Positions 1 to 12,245 of a stretch of 64,000 nucleotides of DNA are shown piece after piece. The position numbers and the translations under genes were made by a program. This stretch comes from Pseudoalteromonas sp. '520P1 No. 423' (GTDB lineage: Bacteria; Pseudomonadota; Gammaproteobacteria; Enterobacterales; Alteromonadaceae). The stretch is from assembly GCF_001269985.1 (NCBI RefSeq), contig NZ_BBZB01000001.1, forward strand, positions 3,720,001 to 3,784,000, written 5' to 3'. The notes under the pieces are model-generated. The model ran no database searches. It was given only the letters and a program-made list of their open reading frames with translations, and was not told where the DNA came from. Numbering within the stretch: position 1 is the first letter of the stretch; each line of letters begins with the position of its first letter.

Positions 1-221
1 CTTATCGCAATAAACATATCTTGTTCAAATCGAATTACTGGTCCAACTAATGTGATTTCAATTACTGCACTATTTAAGGGATTAGATAGAAGCCAATTAG
101 CCACCTTCAACGCAATAAGATCCATAGCACCACTATGTGATATACCATTATGCATTTGACCTTGACGTCCAAGATCTTGAATACTCGTTTGCATTCCTGA
201 TTTTATAAAATACAAACTCAT
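1..221 (-). CDS. pxpC: 5-oxoprolinase subunit C (PxpC), N-terminal part
   Basis: Partial gene; the rest lies beyond base 1. The ATG at 221 reads MSLYFIKSGMQTSIQDLGRQ and continues through GISHSGAMD and NPLNSAVIEIT, the typical start of the PxpC/KipA (biotin-dependent carboxyltransferase-like) family. PxpC works with PxpA and PxpB in ATP-dependent opening of 5-oxoproline to glutamate in the cytoplasm. The ATG shares one base with the pxpB stop (TAATG), so the two are translationally coupled. Only about 73 residues are visible, so whether the gene is intact cannot be judged. Confidence 0.88.
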   Translation of the reverse strand, partial: MSLYFIKSGMQTSIQDLGRQGQMHNGISHSGAMDLIALKVANWLLSNPLNSAVIEITLVGPVIRFEQDMFIAI

Positions 222-913
222 TAAAGATACCCCTTAATTGCTAAGAATTCATCTTTAGATATCGATGAAAATTTAACTTTATCAAGTGGATTTGCAATAA
301 ATGGTAGTTCAGAGTTTGGATTAAATAAATTTAAAGGTGTACGTCCTATAATATGCCAACCTCCAGGGCTTGAAACCGGATAGATACCCGTTTGAGTGCC
401 GCCAATACCCACTGAACCGGCAGGAATAGAAATAGCTGGAGTCGACTTCCTAGGGCAAGATAAATTAGCGGATAGACCCCCCAAATATAAAAACCCAGGT
501 AAAAAACCAAGCATATGAACCAAGTAAATTGCTTGAGTATGCTCCATGACAACTTGCGCTGTATCTTTCTTACAATAATGGGCAAGCGACTCTAAATCCG
601 GACTGAACTCATCTTCATAACACACAGGGATTTCGATTATTTTTGGCTGATAGACTTTCTGTGGTAATGGGTGAATTAATAATAACTCAATATTCTTGAT
701 GAACTTATCAAACTTAATTTTTTCATTATCAAAAGAAACAGTTAAACTTTGATATGCAGGAATAATATCTATTATTAACTCATTGAAATTATTTCTAAAC
801 AGCTCAGACAAGCAAGTAATATTTTTAGTTAACGCCTCTGAAATAACATCATTAAATAATATTGTTATAGCAGAATCACCATTCATTACTATTTCGTATT
901 GCTCACTTTTCAC
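221..913 (-). CDS. pxpB: 5-oxoprolinase subunit B (PxpB)
   Basis: 230 residues, the normal length for the PxpB/KipI (allophanate hydrolase subunit 1) family. Family signatures are visible: GFLPGFLYLGG near residue 136, PRKSTPAISIPAGSVGIGG near 154 and SPGGWHIIGRTP near 182. With PxpC it is thought to form the part of the 5-oxoprolinase that activates the substrate with ATP. It overlaps the end of pxpA by 4 bases and touches pxpC, giving a tight pxpA-pxpB-pxpC run. In Bacilli the same family member is called KipI, a kinase inhibitor; the operon context here favours the oxoprolinase role. Confidence 0.92.
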   Translation of the reverse strand: MKSEQYEIVMNGDSAITILFNDVISEALTKNITCLSELFRNNFNELIIDIIPAYQSLTVSFDNEKIKFDKFIKNIELLLIHPLPQKVYQPKIIEIPVCYEDEFSPDLESLAHYCKKDTAQVVMEHTQAIYLVHMLGFLPGFLYLGGLSANLSCPRKSTPAISIPAGSVGIGGTQTGIYPVSSPGGWHIIGRTPLNLFNPNSELPFIANPLDKVKFSSISKDEFLAIKGYL

Positions 914-1659
914 TGTATTAAAAATCCAGCAGAGGTTAATTTAAAATGTAAGGCCTTTGCTATTGTAATTGCTTCAGGATTATCACCATGCAAACAAATT
1001 GTTTTCACCTGGGGTGTTATAACTTTACCATCACTGGTTTTAATTTCTTGATTGCTAGCTAATGATATCGCTTGCGCGATGCTTTGAGCTTGTTCAGTCA
1101 AAACAGCATTTTCTTCAGTTCTAGGTGTTAAATGACCTGATGAGAGATAAGTACGATCCATAAAACCTTCGGCTATAAAATCAATGCCGAGTGCAATACA
1201 CTGCTTTTCAAATATACCATTGGCAAGACCATAAATTTTTAGGGATAGATAATTATATTTTATTAGCTCTGCTAACTTAGAGGCTAATTGAGGTTGCTTT
1301 TCTAGATCATTATATAAAGCGCCATGAAACTTAATATGATGGATTGAAATATTAAGTCTTGATGAAATCTTGATAAAAAAATCAAGTTGCTTTTGGATAC
1401 TCGTTACGACTTCTTCGACTGAAATATCTAAAGAAACACGACCAAAGTTTGCTTTGTCTTCATATCCTGGGTGAGCACCTATTTTAAGCCCATTTAATTT
1501 TGCATTAAGTAAAGACTGTTTAATAATACTTTCATCTCCAGCATGACCACCACAAGCAATGTTACAGCTAGAAATATAAGGCATTATTTTGGCATCATGC
1601 TCACAGTAAATTAAAGATTTTCCTTCACCTAAATCGCAATTAATATCTATACACTTCAT
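910..1659 (-). CDS. pxpA: 5-oxoprolinase subunit A (PxpA, LamB/YcsF family)
   Basis: The start is placed at the ATG at 1659, giving 249 residues beginning MKCIDINCDLGEG, the canonical family N-terminus; an in-frame ATG at 1674 would add five unlikely residues and overlap the transporter gene. Family motifs include SCNIACGGHAGD near residue 31 and HIKFHGALYND near 107. The fold is a polysaccharide-deacetylase-like barrel; PxpA is needed for ATP-dependent cleavage of 5-oxoproline to glutamate. It follows the NRAMP-like transporter stop by one base, so all four genes probably form one transcript. Confidence 0.93.
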   Translation of the reverse strand: MKCIDINCDLGEGKSLIYCEHDAKIMPYISSCNIACGGHAGDESIIKQSLLNAKLNGLKIGAHPGYEDKANFGRVSLDISVEEVVTSIQKQLDFFIKISSRLNISIHHIKFHGALYNDLEKQPQLASKLAELIKYNYLSLKIYGLANGIFEKQCIALGIDFIAEGFMDRTYLSSGHLTPRTEENAVLTEQAQSIAQAISLASNQEIKTSDGKVITPQVKTICLHGDNPEAITIAKALHFKLTSAGFLIQ

Positions 1660-1660
1660 A

Positions 1661-2875
1661 TTACAACATCCCAAATGCCGACATTAAGCTTCGTCCACTT
1701 AATAAAAGAGTAACCAAAACTACACTAACAGATAATAAGTTTTGCATTTTATTATTTTTATAATCACCCAGTAATTTTGAATTCATAATCCAAAGCAAAA
1801 ATATCGCAACTAAAGGTAGTAAAATACCATTAGCCACTTGAGCAAACCAAATAATAGATACTGGCTTATAACCCAAACTAGCAATTATAACCCCAATAAA
1901 TAAAATACTAAGCCAGATACCTTTAAATGAATATGAATTTAAACTTTTATTTAAATCCAGAATACCACTTAAAGCAAAAGCAGCTGCAAGAGGTGCTGTG
2001 ATCGCAGAGGAAATGCCAGCAGAAAATAACCCTATCGCAATAAATAGACTAGAGTAGTCGCCAAAGATTGAAGCCAATGCAGGAGCTAAATCTGCAGCGT
2101 TATTAATTGAAATTTTTTGTCCGAAAAATGCCGATGCTGCTGTAGAAATGATTGCAATCGAAATCAATCCTCCTAAAGGGATTGCAAAATAGAGGTCTTT
2201 CCTAGCCTCATCTAAGTGCTCTGGTGAATTCCATTTACTACTTACGCTCGATGAGTGCAAAAATATATTATAAGGCACTACAGTTGTGCCTATCAACGCA
2301 ATTACAGTCAAGGTTGCACCATTAGGAATGCTTGGAATGAATAGACCAGAGAAGAACATACCAAGATCAGGCTTTGAAATAACAGCTGTTGCAATAAATG
2401 CGATACTCATTAAACCCACAAGTACCATAAGTGCCCGCTCAATTATTTTATAACTACCCTTTATTAGAACTGTAAAAGCAATAAAACCTATAAGGATTGG
2501 CCACAAGGAAATGTTAGCTGTGATGTAAATATCAGAAAAGAGATTTGAAAGCCCTAAACTTGCACCTAAAATATTACCACTTTGATAAGCCCCATTGCCA
2601 ATCACAATAGCCGAAACAGTTAAGCCTATTGCTATCAGTTTAAGAAATGGGTTTGTACAGGCTTCTCTTATATTTTCACCTAAACCTTTTTGAGTAACAA
2701 CCCCTAGACGGCATGCCATTTCCTGTAAGATTAAGGTCGCTACCATAGAAAATAACAAAGCCCATAATAATGCAAAACCATAGTTAGCCCCAGCAAGAGA
2801 AGCCGTTATCACAGTACCTGGTCCTATAAATGCCGCTGTAACTAGAACGGCTGGCCCTACCTTTGGAAGTTTCAT
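1661..2875 (-). CDS. NRAMP-family-like transporter with altered metal-site motifs
   Basis: 404 residues, almost all hydrophobic, with about 11 predicted membrane helices, as in the NRAMP/MntH family. Two hallmark motifs are changed. The TM1 'DPGN' is GPGT (residues 18-21), and the TM6 'MPH' is VPY (200-202, followed by NIFLHS). In classical NRAMP proteins the Asp, Asn and Met at these places bind Mn2+ or Fe2+, so this copy is unlikely to be an ordinary manganese importer. It is the first gene of the 5-oxoproline operon, which suggests import of the pathway substrate or of a needed ion (inference). The class (inner-membrane NRAMP-like) is secure; the substrate is not. Confidence 0.85.
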   Translation of the reverse strand: MKLPKVGPAVLVTAAFIGPGTVITASLAGANYGFALLWALLFSMVATLILQEMACRLGVVTQKGLGENIREACTNPFLKLIAIGLTVSAIVIGNGAYQSGNILGASLGLSNLFSDIYITANISLWPILIGFIAFTVLIKGSYKIIERALMVLVGLMSIAFIATAVISKPDLGMFFSGLFIPSIPNGATLTVIALIGTTVVPYNIFLHSSSVSSKWNSPEHLDEARKDLYFAIPLGGLISIAIISTAASAFFGQKISINNAADLAPALASIFGDYSSLFIAIGLFSAGISSAITAPLAAAFALSGILDLNKSLNSYSFKGIWLSILFIGVIIASLGYKPVSIIWFAQVANGILLPLVAIFLLWIMNSKLLGDYKNNKMQNLLSVSVVLVTLLLSGRSLMSAFGML

Positions 2876-3064
2876 GTAAGTATCTCTTTTTATTATTTTT
2901 TGTTTTATAACATTTCTGTAATAAATAGGCTAGAAGCGGGTAGTTCTATTAAAAGAAAGAGGCTAATAAATAGTATAAAAACGACGATTTATGAGGTTCA
3001 TACGTAGGCGGGCCTTGAGCCGCGATTAGGTTATTCGTAATTAATATCTAAATCCCACAAAACA

Positions 3065-3094
3065 AAAAAGCCGATACATTTCTGTATCGGCTTT
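3065..3094. terminator. rRNA operon terminator hairpin, distal copy
   Basis: Stem AAGCCGATACA with TGTATCGGCTT flanked by A and T runs, so it can act in both directions. It is the third copy of the same hairpin counted outward from the 5S gene, and the closest to the NRAMP-like gene. Confidence 0.7.
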
Positions 3095-3165
3095 CTTGTG
3101 ATTATGAGAGTGGAGCCTGATGTATTGGCATCTTTAGACTGAATAATATTAGACTCTAAAACGCA

Positions 3166-3195
3166 AAAATCCCAACTCAATGAGTTGGGATTTTT
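3166..3195. terminator. Second hairpin of the repeat unit
   Basis: AAAAATCCCAACTC followed by GAGTTGGGATTTTT forms a long stem with A and T tracts on either side, a bidirectional intrinsic terminator shape. The equivalent hairpin of the next unit is the one split by the IS630-family element. Confidence 0.6.
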
Positions 3196-3260
3196 ACTGA
3201 AATTATGAGGGTAAGCCTGGCGATGCCAGCTAACACAATATTTTTAAATTATAAAAAGCA

Positions 3261-3290
3261 AAAAAGCCGATACATATCTGTATCGGCTTT
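3261..3290. terminator. rRNA operon terminator hairpin, middle copy
   Basis: Same stem as at 3065-3094 with one loop change (CATATCTG instead of CATTTCTG). It opens the repeat unit that contains the insertion sequence. Confidence 0.65.
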
Positions 3291-3444
3291 CTTATGATTA
3301 TGAGAGTGGAGCCTGATGTATTGGCATCTTTAGACTGAATAATATTAGACTCTAAAACGCAAAAATCCCAACTCAATGAGTTATACCAATTCAATTAAAT
3401 TTCTGATCTAATATAGGCTGTTTCCATAACCATTAAAAACAGCC

Positions 3445-3945
3445 TTGAATTTAGAAAAATCAAAACAACTTCTCACCCTATCGAGAAAAGAATCAAACGC
3501 GAGAAAGCGTATGCGCTTACTTGCAGTGTCACTCTTTTTTGAAGGTGAAAATCGCGCTAATATTGCTCGTCGACTAAGTACAGCTAGAAGTAGTGTCAAT
3601 AAATGGGTATCAAGTTATTTAGACAGTGGCTTAGCGGGATTAGACAACAAACCTATTTCAGGTCGTCCAGCTAACCTGACAGAAAAACAGCAAGCAGACG
3701 TTAAAACGTTTGTGTTACAGCATGCAAAGTCCAGTGACGGTGGACGATTAATTGCTGCTGATATTCAAACCTATATTAGCAATAATTTTAATGTTAATTA
3801 TCAACTTGGCAGTGTATACCGCTTATTACATAGCCTTGAATTAAGCTGGATCACAACACGCTCCAAACACCCTAAGCAATCAAAAGAAGCTCAAGAAGCT
3901 TTTAAAAAAGTTCAGTATGTCAACGATCCTTCACACCCCCTTTAA
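3445..3945 (+). CDS. IS630-family transposase, N-terminal frame (DNA-binding)
   Basis: 166 residues, probably from the TTG at 3445. It carries helix-turn-helix segments around RANIARRLSTARSSVNKW (residues 38-55) and a winged-helix-like part to residue 150, the DNA-binding half of IS630 transposases. It ends in CCC CTT TAA and overlaps the catalytic frame, which is shifted by +1. Either a +1 frameshift at CTT TAA makes the full protein or the transposase is broken by a single-base change. Confidence 0.8.
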   Translation: MNLEKSKQLLTLSRKESNARKRMRLLAVSLFFEGENRANIARRLSTARSSVNKWVSSYLDSGLAGLDNKPISGRPANLTEKQQADVKTFVLQHAKSSDGGRLIAADIQTYISNNFNVNYQLGSVYRLLHSLELSWITTRSKHPKQSKEAQEAFKKVQYVNDPSHPL

Positions 3946-4477
3946 TGTGATGCCAGAAAATATGGATATATGGTTTCAAGATGAGGCACGATTTGGCCAG
4001 CAAAATCAAACAACAAGAGTTTGGGCTGAGCGAGGCTCTAGGCCAAGAGCCGTAAAACAACAACAGTTTGAATATGGATACTTATTCGGTGCAGTATGTC
4101 CTCACAATGGAAAGACGGAAGCCTTAGTAACCCCCTGTGTTAATAAAGAAGTCATGACATTACATATGGAGCAAATATCTAAAGCAACTGAGTATGGGAG
4201 GCACGCTGTTGTGATCATGGATGGCGCTGGTTGGCATACTTTCGATACAGTTCAGCCCTTTAACAATGTCACGTTAATAAAATTACCGCCATACTCACCA
4301 GAATTAAACCCTATAGAACAGATCTGGAGTTGGATCCGTCAGCATTGCCTATCAAACAGAATATTTACGGGATACCAAGATATAGTAGAGCAAGTATCAA
4401 AAGCATGGAACACATTCATTTCAAACCCTGATAGGGTTCGAAAAATGTGTTCAAGAGAGTGGATTAAAGTGACTTAA
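3917..4477 (+). CDS. IS630-family transposase, C-terminal DDE frame
   Basis: 186 residues with the DDE catalytic core: WFQDEARFG (first Asp), VVIMDGAGWH (second Asp) and NPIEQIWSWIR (Glu). The useful homology begins at FNVMPENMDIWFQ, directly after the stop of the N-terminal frame. The ATG at 3917 is probably not a natural start; this part is more likely made by ribosomes that slip from the first frame. Confidence 0.82.
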   Translation: MSTILHTPFNVMPENMDIWFQDEARFGQQNQTTRVWAERGSRPRAVKQQQFEYGYLFGAVCPHNGKTEALVTPCVNKEVMTLHMEQISKATEYGRHAVVIMDGAGWHTFDTVQPFNNVTLIKLPPYSPELNPIEQIWSWIRQHCLSNRIFTGYQDIVEQVSKAWNTFISNPDRVRKMCSREWIKVT

Positions 4478-4573
4478 TACTTAATGAAATTGGTATTAGG
4501 CTTTTTACTGAAATTATGAGGGTAAGCCTGGCGATGCCAGCTAACACAATATTTTTAAATTATAAAAAGCAAA

Positions 4574-4601
4574 AAAGCCGATACATTTCTGTATCGGCTT
4601 T
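4574..4601. terminator. rRNA operon terminator, proximal copy
   Basis: AAAGCCGATACA and TGTATCGGCTTT form a strong hairpin about 12 bases past the 5S 3' end on the minus strand, followed by a T-rich tract in that direction. It is the first terminator met by rRNA transcription. Confidence 0.85.
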
Positions 4602-4613
4602 CTTTAATTAGGG

Positions 4614-4729
4614 GCCTGGCGATGTCCTACTTTCACATGGGAAACCCCACACTATCATCGGCGCTGTTTCGTTTCACTTCTGAGTTCGGCATGGGATCAG
4701 GTGGGTCCAAAACGCTATTGTCACCAAGC
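4614..4729 (-). rRNA. rrf: 5S ribosomal RNA
   Basis: Recognised on the minus strand by the 5' end TGCTTGGTGACAATAGCG, the conserved central part containing CATGCCGAACTCAG, and the 3' end reading GACATCGCCAGGC. It lies about 130 bases after the 23S gene, the usual bacterial order. The ends are estimates from pairing of the terminal helix, good to a few bases. No tRNA gene lies between 23S and 5S. Confidence 0.93.
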
Positions 4730-4860
4730 AAAATCTGTTGATTATGCTTTGTTTTGTTCTTTAATAAATTCGGTTCGCTGATATTCGTAAAAGTATTCTA
4801 CTTTAGTTAACACTAACTTCTTGCTTGTTTCTATCACACACAAAACCACTTTGGCGTTGT

Positions 4861-7749
<2,889 letters not shown>

Positions 7750-7998
7750 ATACAACCCAAAATAGTTTTACAACTACAATGCGCTGTATTATTTCGTGAC
7801 AGTTAACTTCGCCAGAAGTTAATGTTTTGAATACTAAAGTAGATGCCAATCATTAATTACTTATAAATAAGTAAACAATAAATTGGCATGAATGCATCAC
7901 CATATAACATGGCTATCATTCGTTTCTTTTACTTTTTGAAAACTCTTAATAAATGTTTAATAAACATTTATTAGAATTTTTATATCAGCTTTCCAAAT

Positions 7999-8010
7999 TT
8001 TTAAAGAGCA
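7999..8010 (-). promoter_or_regulatory. Spacer boxA antitermination site
   Basis: On the minus strand the sequence TGCTCTTTAAAA occurs in the 16S-23S spacer, matching the boxA element used by NusB/NusE antitermination complexes in enterobacterial rRNA operons. The rest of the spacer (7750-8089, about 340 bases) has no tRNA gene: no GGTTCGAATC-type T-arm was found in either strand. Confidence 0.7.
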
Positions 8011-8089
8011 CATAAACAAATCATTCCGAAGAACAAAGTGTTTAATAATCATCTGTGTGGACACTGGCATGCAAACCAGTTCTTTCGTA

Positions 8090-9631
<1,542 letters not shown>

Positions 9632-9860
9632 AAAAAGTTTTTTGTCTTTGTCTATAAAATAGATGAGACAGCTCAATGAATTCTGTTTTTGATATTAAAT
9701 TTAACAAAGTTAAACTTAACGTCGCATATGACTGTGTAGTCACTCGCTCTTTCCTAAAAGGATTAAGTGAACAGATTTTAATGAGACTCTAATTTTGTGT
9801 CACTTCGAAAAGTGACTTTAGAACTCAATCTGCAAGAGTGCCCACACAGATGATTACTTA

Positions 9861-9873
9861 TTGTTAAAGAACA
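9861..9873 (-). promoter_or_regulatory. rRNA leader boxA
   Basis: Minus-strand TGTTCTTTAACAA between the promoters and the 16S gene matches the boxA antiterminator consensus almost exactly. It lies about 230 bases before 16S. The leader (9632-10080) contains no protein gene. Confidence 0.75.
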
Positions 9874-9906
9874 TTGCTTTGAAGCTGTGCTTCTAAGCGG
9901 AGGTGC

Positions 9907-9934
9907 ATAATACACCTTAAAATTTTTGAGTCAA
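9907..9934 (-). promoter_or_regulatory. rRNA promoter, proximal (P2-like)
   Basis: Minus strand TTGACT, 16 bases, TATTAT, followed by a GC-rich discriminator (GCACCTCCGC), as is typical for stringently controlled rRNA promoters. An AT-rich stretch upstream of the -35 could serve as an UP element. The call rests on motif match and position only. Confidence 0.75.
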
Positions 9935-10080
9935 TGGTTAATTTAAAATTAATATTTAACTTTAAATCTGATTCAAAATTTTTTGAGATAAATCTCAATC
10001 CAACATCATTCGATATCGCTACATCCCTTTAGTCTCTTACCTTAAAGTCTGTTGCTTGCCGTCTGTGTCGGTGGAGGCGC

Positions 10081-10108
10081 AGTATAGACATTTTTAAATT
10101 CTGCGCAA
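10081..10108 (-). promoter_or_regulatory. rRNA promoter, distal (P1-like)
   Basis: Minus strand TTGCGC, 16 bases, TATACT, followed by the GC-rich discriminator GCGCCTCC, about 170 bases upstream of the proximal promoter. The arrangement of two tandem promoters with GC-rich discriminators is the normal one for gammaproteobacterial rRNA operons. Confidence 0.7.
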
Positions 10109-10213
10109 GTGTTTTTATTAAGTTATTTGAATTAAATTTTTATACTTAAATAGGCACAAGTTAATATCACCTTATTCACAAAACCCTGTGCATAACTAAA
10201 CTATTTATTGCTA

Positions 10214-10597
10214 TCAACTTATAAATTTAGCATAGATAGCGGTGCCCCAAGTTACTGCAACTATTAATAATGATAAAGTCACTGCAGCTGAGCCCATATC
10301 TTTTGCTCTACCAGATAAAACATGATGTTCTGTACTCACTCTATCTGTTAAGGCTTCAATTGCAGAGTTCAGTAACTCAACTATCAACACTAACAGTAAA
10401 ACACCTATTAACATAGCCCAATGTATTGGCGATTCAGCTAAGAGAAATGAAACTGGCAGCATCAAACAAGCTAATAACAATTCTTGTCTAAATGCAGATT
10501 CTTCCTTAAATGCAGCTTTTAATCCTAGATAAGAACAATAACTCGCTTTAAACACTCTTTTAATTCCAGAACCATTTGGTTTATTTGTATCTTCCAT
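10214..10597 (-). CDS. dgkA: Diacylglycerol kinase
   Basis: 127 residues, the usual size of the small integral-membrane DgkA, which phosphorylates diacylglycerol to phosphatidic acid in the inner membrane and recycles lipid left by membrane-derived oligosaccharide synthesis. Visible hallmarks are the N-terminal amphipathic part (GLKAAFKEESAFRQE), three membrane helices, and the signature VELLNSAIEALTDRV near residue 77, which contains the catalytic Glu and Asn. It lies after the pyrE terminator, so it is probably transcribed separately, or by read-through. Confidence 0.93.
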   Translation of the reverse strand: MEDTNKPNGSGIKRVFKASYCSYLGLKAAFKEESAFRQELLLACLMLPVSFLLAESPIHWAMLIGVLLLVLIVELLNSAIEALTDRVSTEHHVLSGRAKDMGSAAVTLSLLIVAVTWGTAIYAKFIS

Positions 10598-10621
10598 AAA
10601 TCATCACTTTACTTTAGTTAT

Positions 10622-10645
10622 AAAAAAACCCGCTTTCGCGGGTTT
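10622..10645. terminator. Terminator after pyrE
   Basis: AAACCCGC TTTC GCGGGTTT with an A-run on one side and T-rich sequence on the other; a compact GC-rich hairpin 15 bases past the pyrE stop on the minus strand. Confidence 0.85.
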
Positions 10646-10660
10646 GTATAAATAACTTTA

Positions 10661-11305
10661 TTACGCAACACCATATTTATCACGGTAAGCTTTGACTGTA
10701 TCTAAATGTTCAGCCATATCACCTTTATCTTCTAGATATGTGATTAAGTCAGCAAGTTTAACAATTGAGATAACTTTAGTACCAAAGTCACGTTCAACTT
10801 CTTGGATTGCAGAAAGCTCAGCTTTACCCTTTTCTTGACGGTCTAAAGCGATAAGAACACCAGATAAAGAAGCACCATTAGCTAAAATGATTTCCATTGA
10901 TTCACGAATAGCCGTACCTGCTGTGATCACATCATCTACTAACATGATACGACCCTTTAATTCAGAGCCTACTAAAGAACCGCCTTCACCATGTGTTTTC
11001 TTCTCTTTACGATTAAAACAATATGGCATATCGATATCATAATGATCAGCTAATGCAACCGCTGTCGTTGTTGCAATTGGAATGCCTTTATAAGCTGGGC
11101 CAAATAAAACATCGTATGGAATTTTAGCATCAGCTAATGCTGCAGCATAAAAACGACCTAAACGCGCAAGATCACGACCAGTATTAAATAAACCAGCATT
11201 AAAGAAATACGGGCTAGTACGACCTGATTTTAAAGTAAACTCACCAAATTTTAAAACCTGCTTTTCAAGAGCAAATTCAATAAATTCTTTTTGATAATCT
11301 TTCAT
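10661..11305 (-). CDS. pyrE: Orotate phosphoribosyltransferase
   Basis: 214 residues, the standard length. It catalyses orotate plus PRPP to orotidine monophosphate in pyrimidine synthesis. The PRPP-binding loop [18 protein letters not shown] is visible near residue 118, and the N-terminal [18 protein letters not shown] is typical of the enzyme. It follows rph by 32 bases with no terminator between, the classic rph-pyrE operon. The leader-peptide attenuation known from Escherichia coli was not searched in detail. Confidence 0.96.
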   Translation of the reverse strand: MKDYQKEFIEFALEKQVLKFGEFTLKSGRTSPYFFNAGLFNTGRDLARLGRFYAAALADAKIPYDVLFGPAYKGIPIATTTAVALADHYDIDMPYCFNRKEKKTHGEGGSLVGSELKGRIMLVDDVITAGTAIRESMEIILANGASLSGVLIALDRQEKGKAELSAIQEVERDFGTKVISIVKLADLITYLEDKGDMAEHLDTVKAYRDKYGVA

Positions 11306-11337
11306 TAATATAAACCTTATATAAATTCAGTGAGGGA

Positions 11338-12051
11338 TTAAGCTAAAGCTTTCTTTTGAGCATCAATAATTTCAAGAATCGAATTCTTTGCTAAACCAGT
11401 TAAAGTATCTAACTCTTCAAAAGAGAAAGGTTCGCCTTCAGCAGTACCTTGTACTTCAATTAATTTACCAGTTTCAGTCATTACGACATTCATATCAGTT
11501 TCAGCAACAGAATCTTCAATGTATTCTAGATCTGAAATTGCCTCACCTTTATATATGCCAACTGAAATTGCAGCAATCATATATTTAAGTGGGTTAGAGT
11601 TAATCATACCTTTATTACGCATATGTGTAAGTGCATCTACTAATGCTACACATGCACCACTGATAGAAGCTGTTCGAGTGCCACCATCCGCTTGAATAAC
11701 ATCACAATCAATTGTAATTGTATTTTCGCCTAATGCACTTAAATCTATAGCAGCACGAAGTGAACGTGCGATCAAACGTTGGATTTCCATCGTACGACCG
11801 CCTTGCTTTCCACGCGCTGCTTCACGACCACAACGTGTATGTGTAGCACGTGGTAACATAGAATATTCAGCTGTTACCCAACCTTTACCTTGGCCTTTCA
11901 TAAAGCGAGGTACGCCCGATTCAACTGTTGCAGTACACAAAACCTTAGTATTACCAAACTCTACTAATACTGAACCTTCAGCATGCATCGTATAATCACG
12001 GGTAAAAGTTACTGGACGGATTTGGTTGCTTGTTCTTTCACTTGGGCGCAT
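11338..12051 (-). CDS. rph: Ribonuclease PH
   Basis: The start is set at the ATG at 12051, giving 237 residues beginning [14 protein letters not shown], the family N-terminus, with a GAGAAGAG ribosome site just upstream; the longer in-frame start at 12123 is unlikely. RNase PH trims tRNA 3' ends using phosphate. Conserved blocks include [13 protein letters not shown], the RSLRAAIDL segment and the phosphate-site region [20 protein letters not shown]. Rph is inactive in some E. coli K-12 strains by frameshift; here it is intact. It is first in the rph-pyrE operon and divergent from yicC. Confidence 0.95.
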   Translation of the reverse strand: MRPSERTSNQIRPVTFTRDYTMHAEGSVLVEFGNTKVLCTATVESGVPRFMKGQGKGWVTAEYSMLPRATHTRCGREAARGKQGGRTMEIQRLIARSLRAAIDLSALGENTITIDCDVIQADGGTRTASISGACVALVDALTHMRNKGMINSNPLKYMIAAISVGIYKGEAISDLEYIEDSVAETDMNVVMTETGKLIEVQGTAEGEPFSFEELDTLTGLAKNSILEIIDAQKKALA

Positions 12052-12183
12052 TATCACTCTTCTCTCATTCAAAATTTTGCCTATTATAAAAGGTTGCGAG
12101 TAATTATCAATGAAGGACATCACAAACTATGATGTTCATTAACCTTTAATCAGTTAAATAGCTGTAAATAATATTTAACTAGC

Positions 12184-12189
12184 TATAAT
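12184..12189 (+). promoter_or_regulatory. Possible yicC -10 box
   Basis: A perfect TATAAT 57 bases before the yicC start. The -35 region 17 bases upstream is poor (GCTGTA), so this is a tentative call based on the -10 alone. Confidence 0.4.
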
Positions 12190-12245
12190 AGACGCAATTT
12201 ACTTACTTAATATAGTAACAGCTCTCAATTTAGGAAATCATATCC

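Larger units (their letters stand above)
3065..3260. repeat. rRNA-terminator tandem repeat, intact copy
   Basis: A unit of about 195 bp, repeated directly at 3261-3380 plus 4499-4570. Each unit carries a hairpin built on AGCCGATACA / TGTATCGGCT, a second hairpin AAATCCCAACTC / GAGTTGGGATTT, and two related segments containing ATTATGAG...GCCTG. The segment GCCTGGCGATG in the unit also occurs at the 3' end of the 5S gene (4614-4624), so the unit may derive from a duplicated 5S tail plus terminator. No protein gene is seen in 2876-3380. Confidence 0.75.
3384..4495 (+). mobile_element. IS630-family insertion sequence
   Basis: The element is bounded by TACCAATT at the left and AATTGGTA at the right, flanked on both sides by TTA (3381-3383 and 4496-4498). 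The intact neighbouring repeat (3180-3195) shows that the empty site would read GAGTT(A/G)GG, so the insertion point is well defined. IS630-family elements normally duplicate TA; here TTA fits the boundaries best. It contains two overlapping transposase reading frames and sits inside a terminator hairpin. Confidence 0.85.

Noticed and set aside
7750-8089. Possible tRNA in the ribosomal spacer
   Set aside because: No T-arm GTTCGANTC motif or acceptor pairing was found on either strand.
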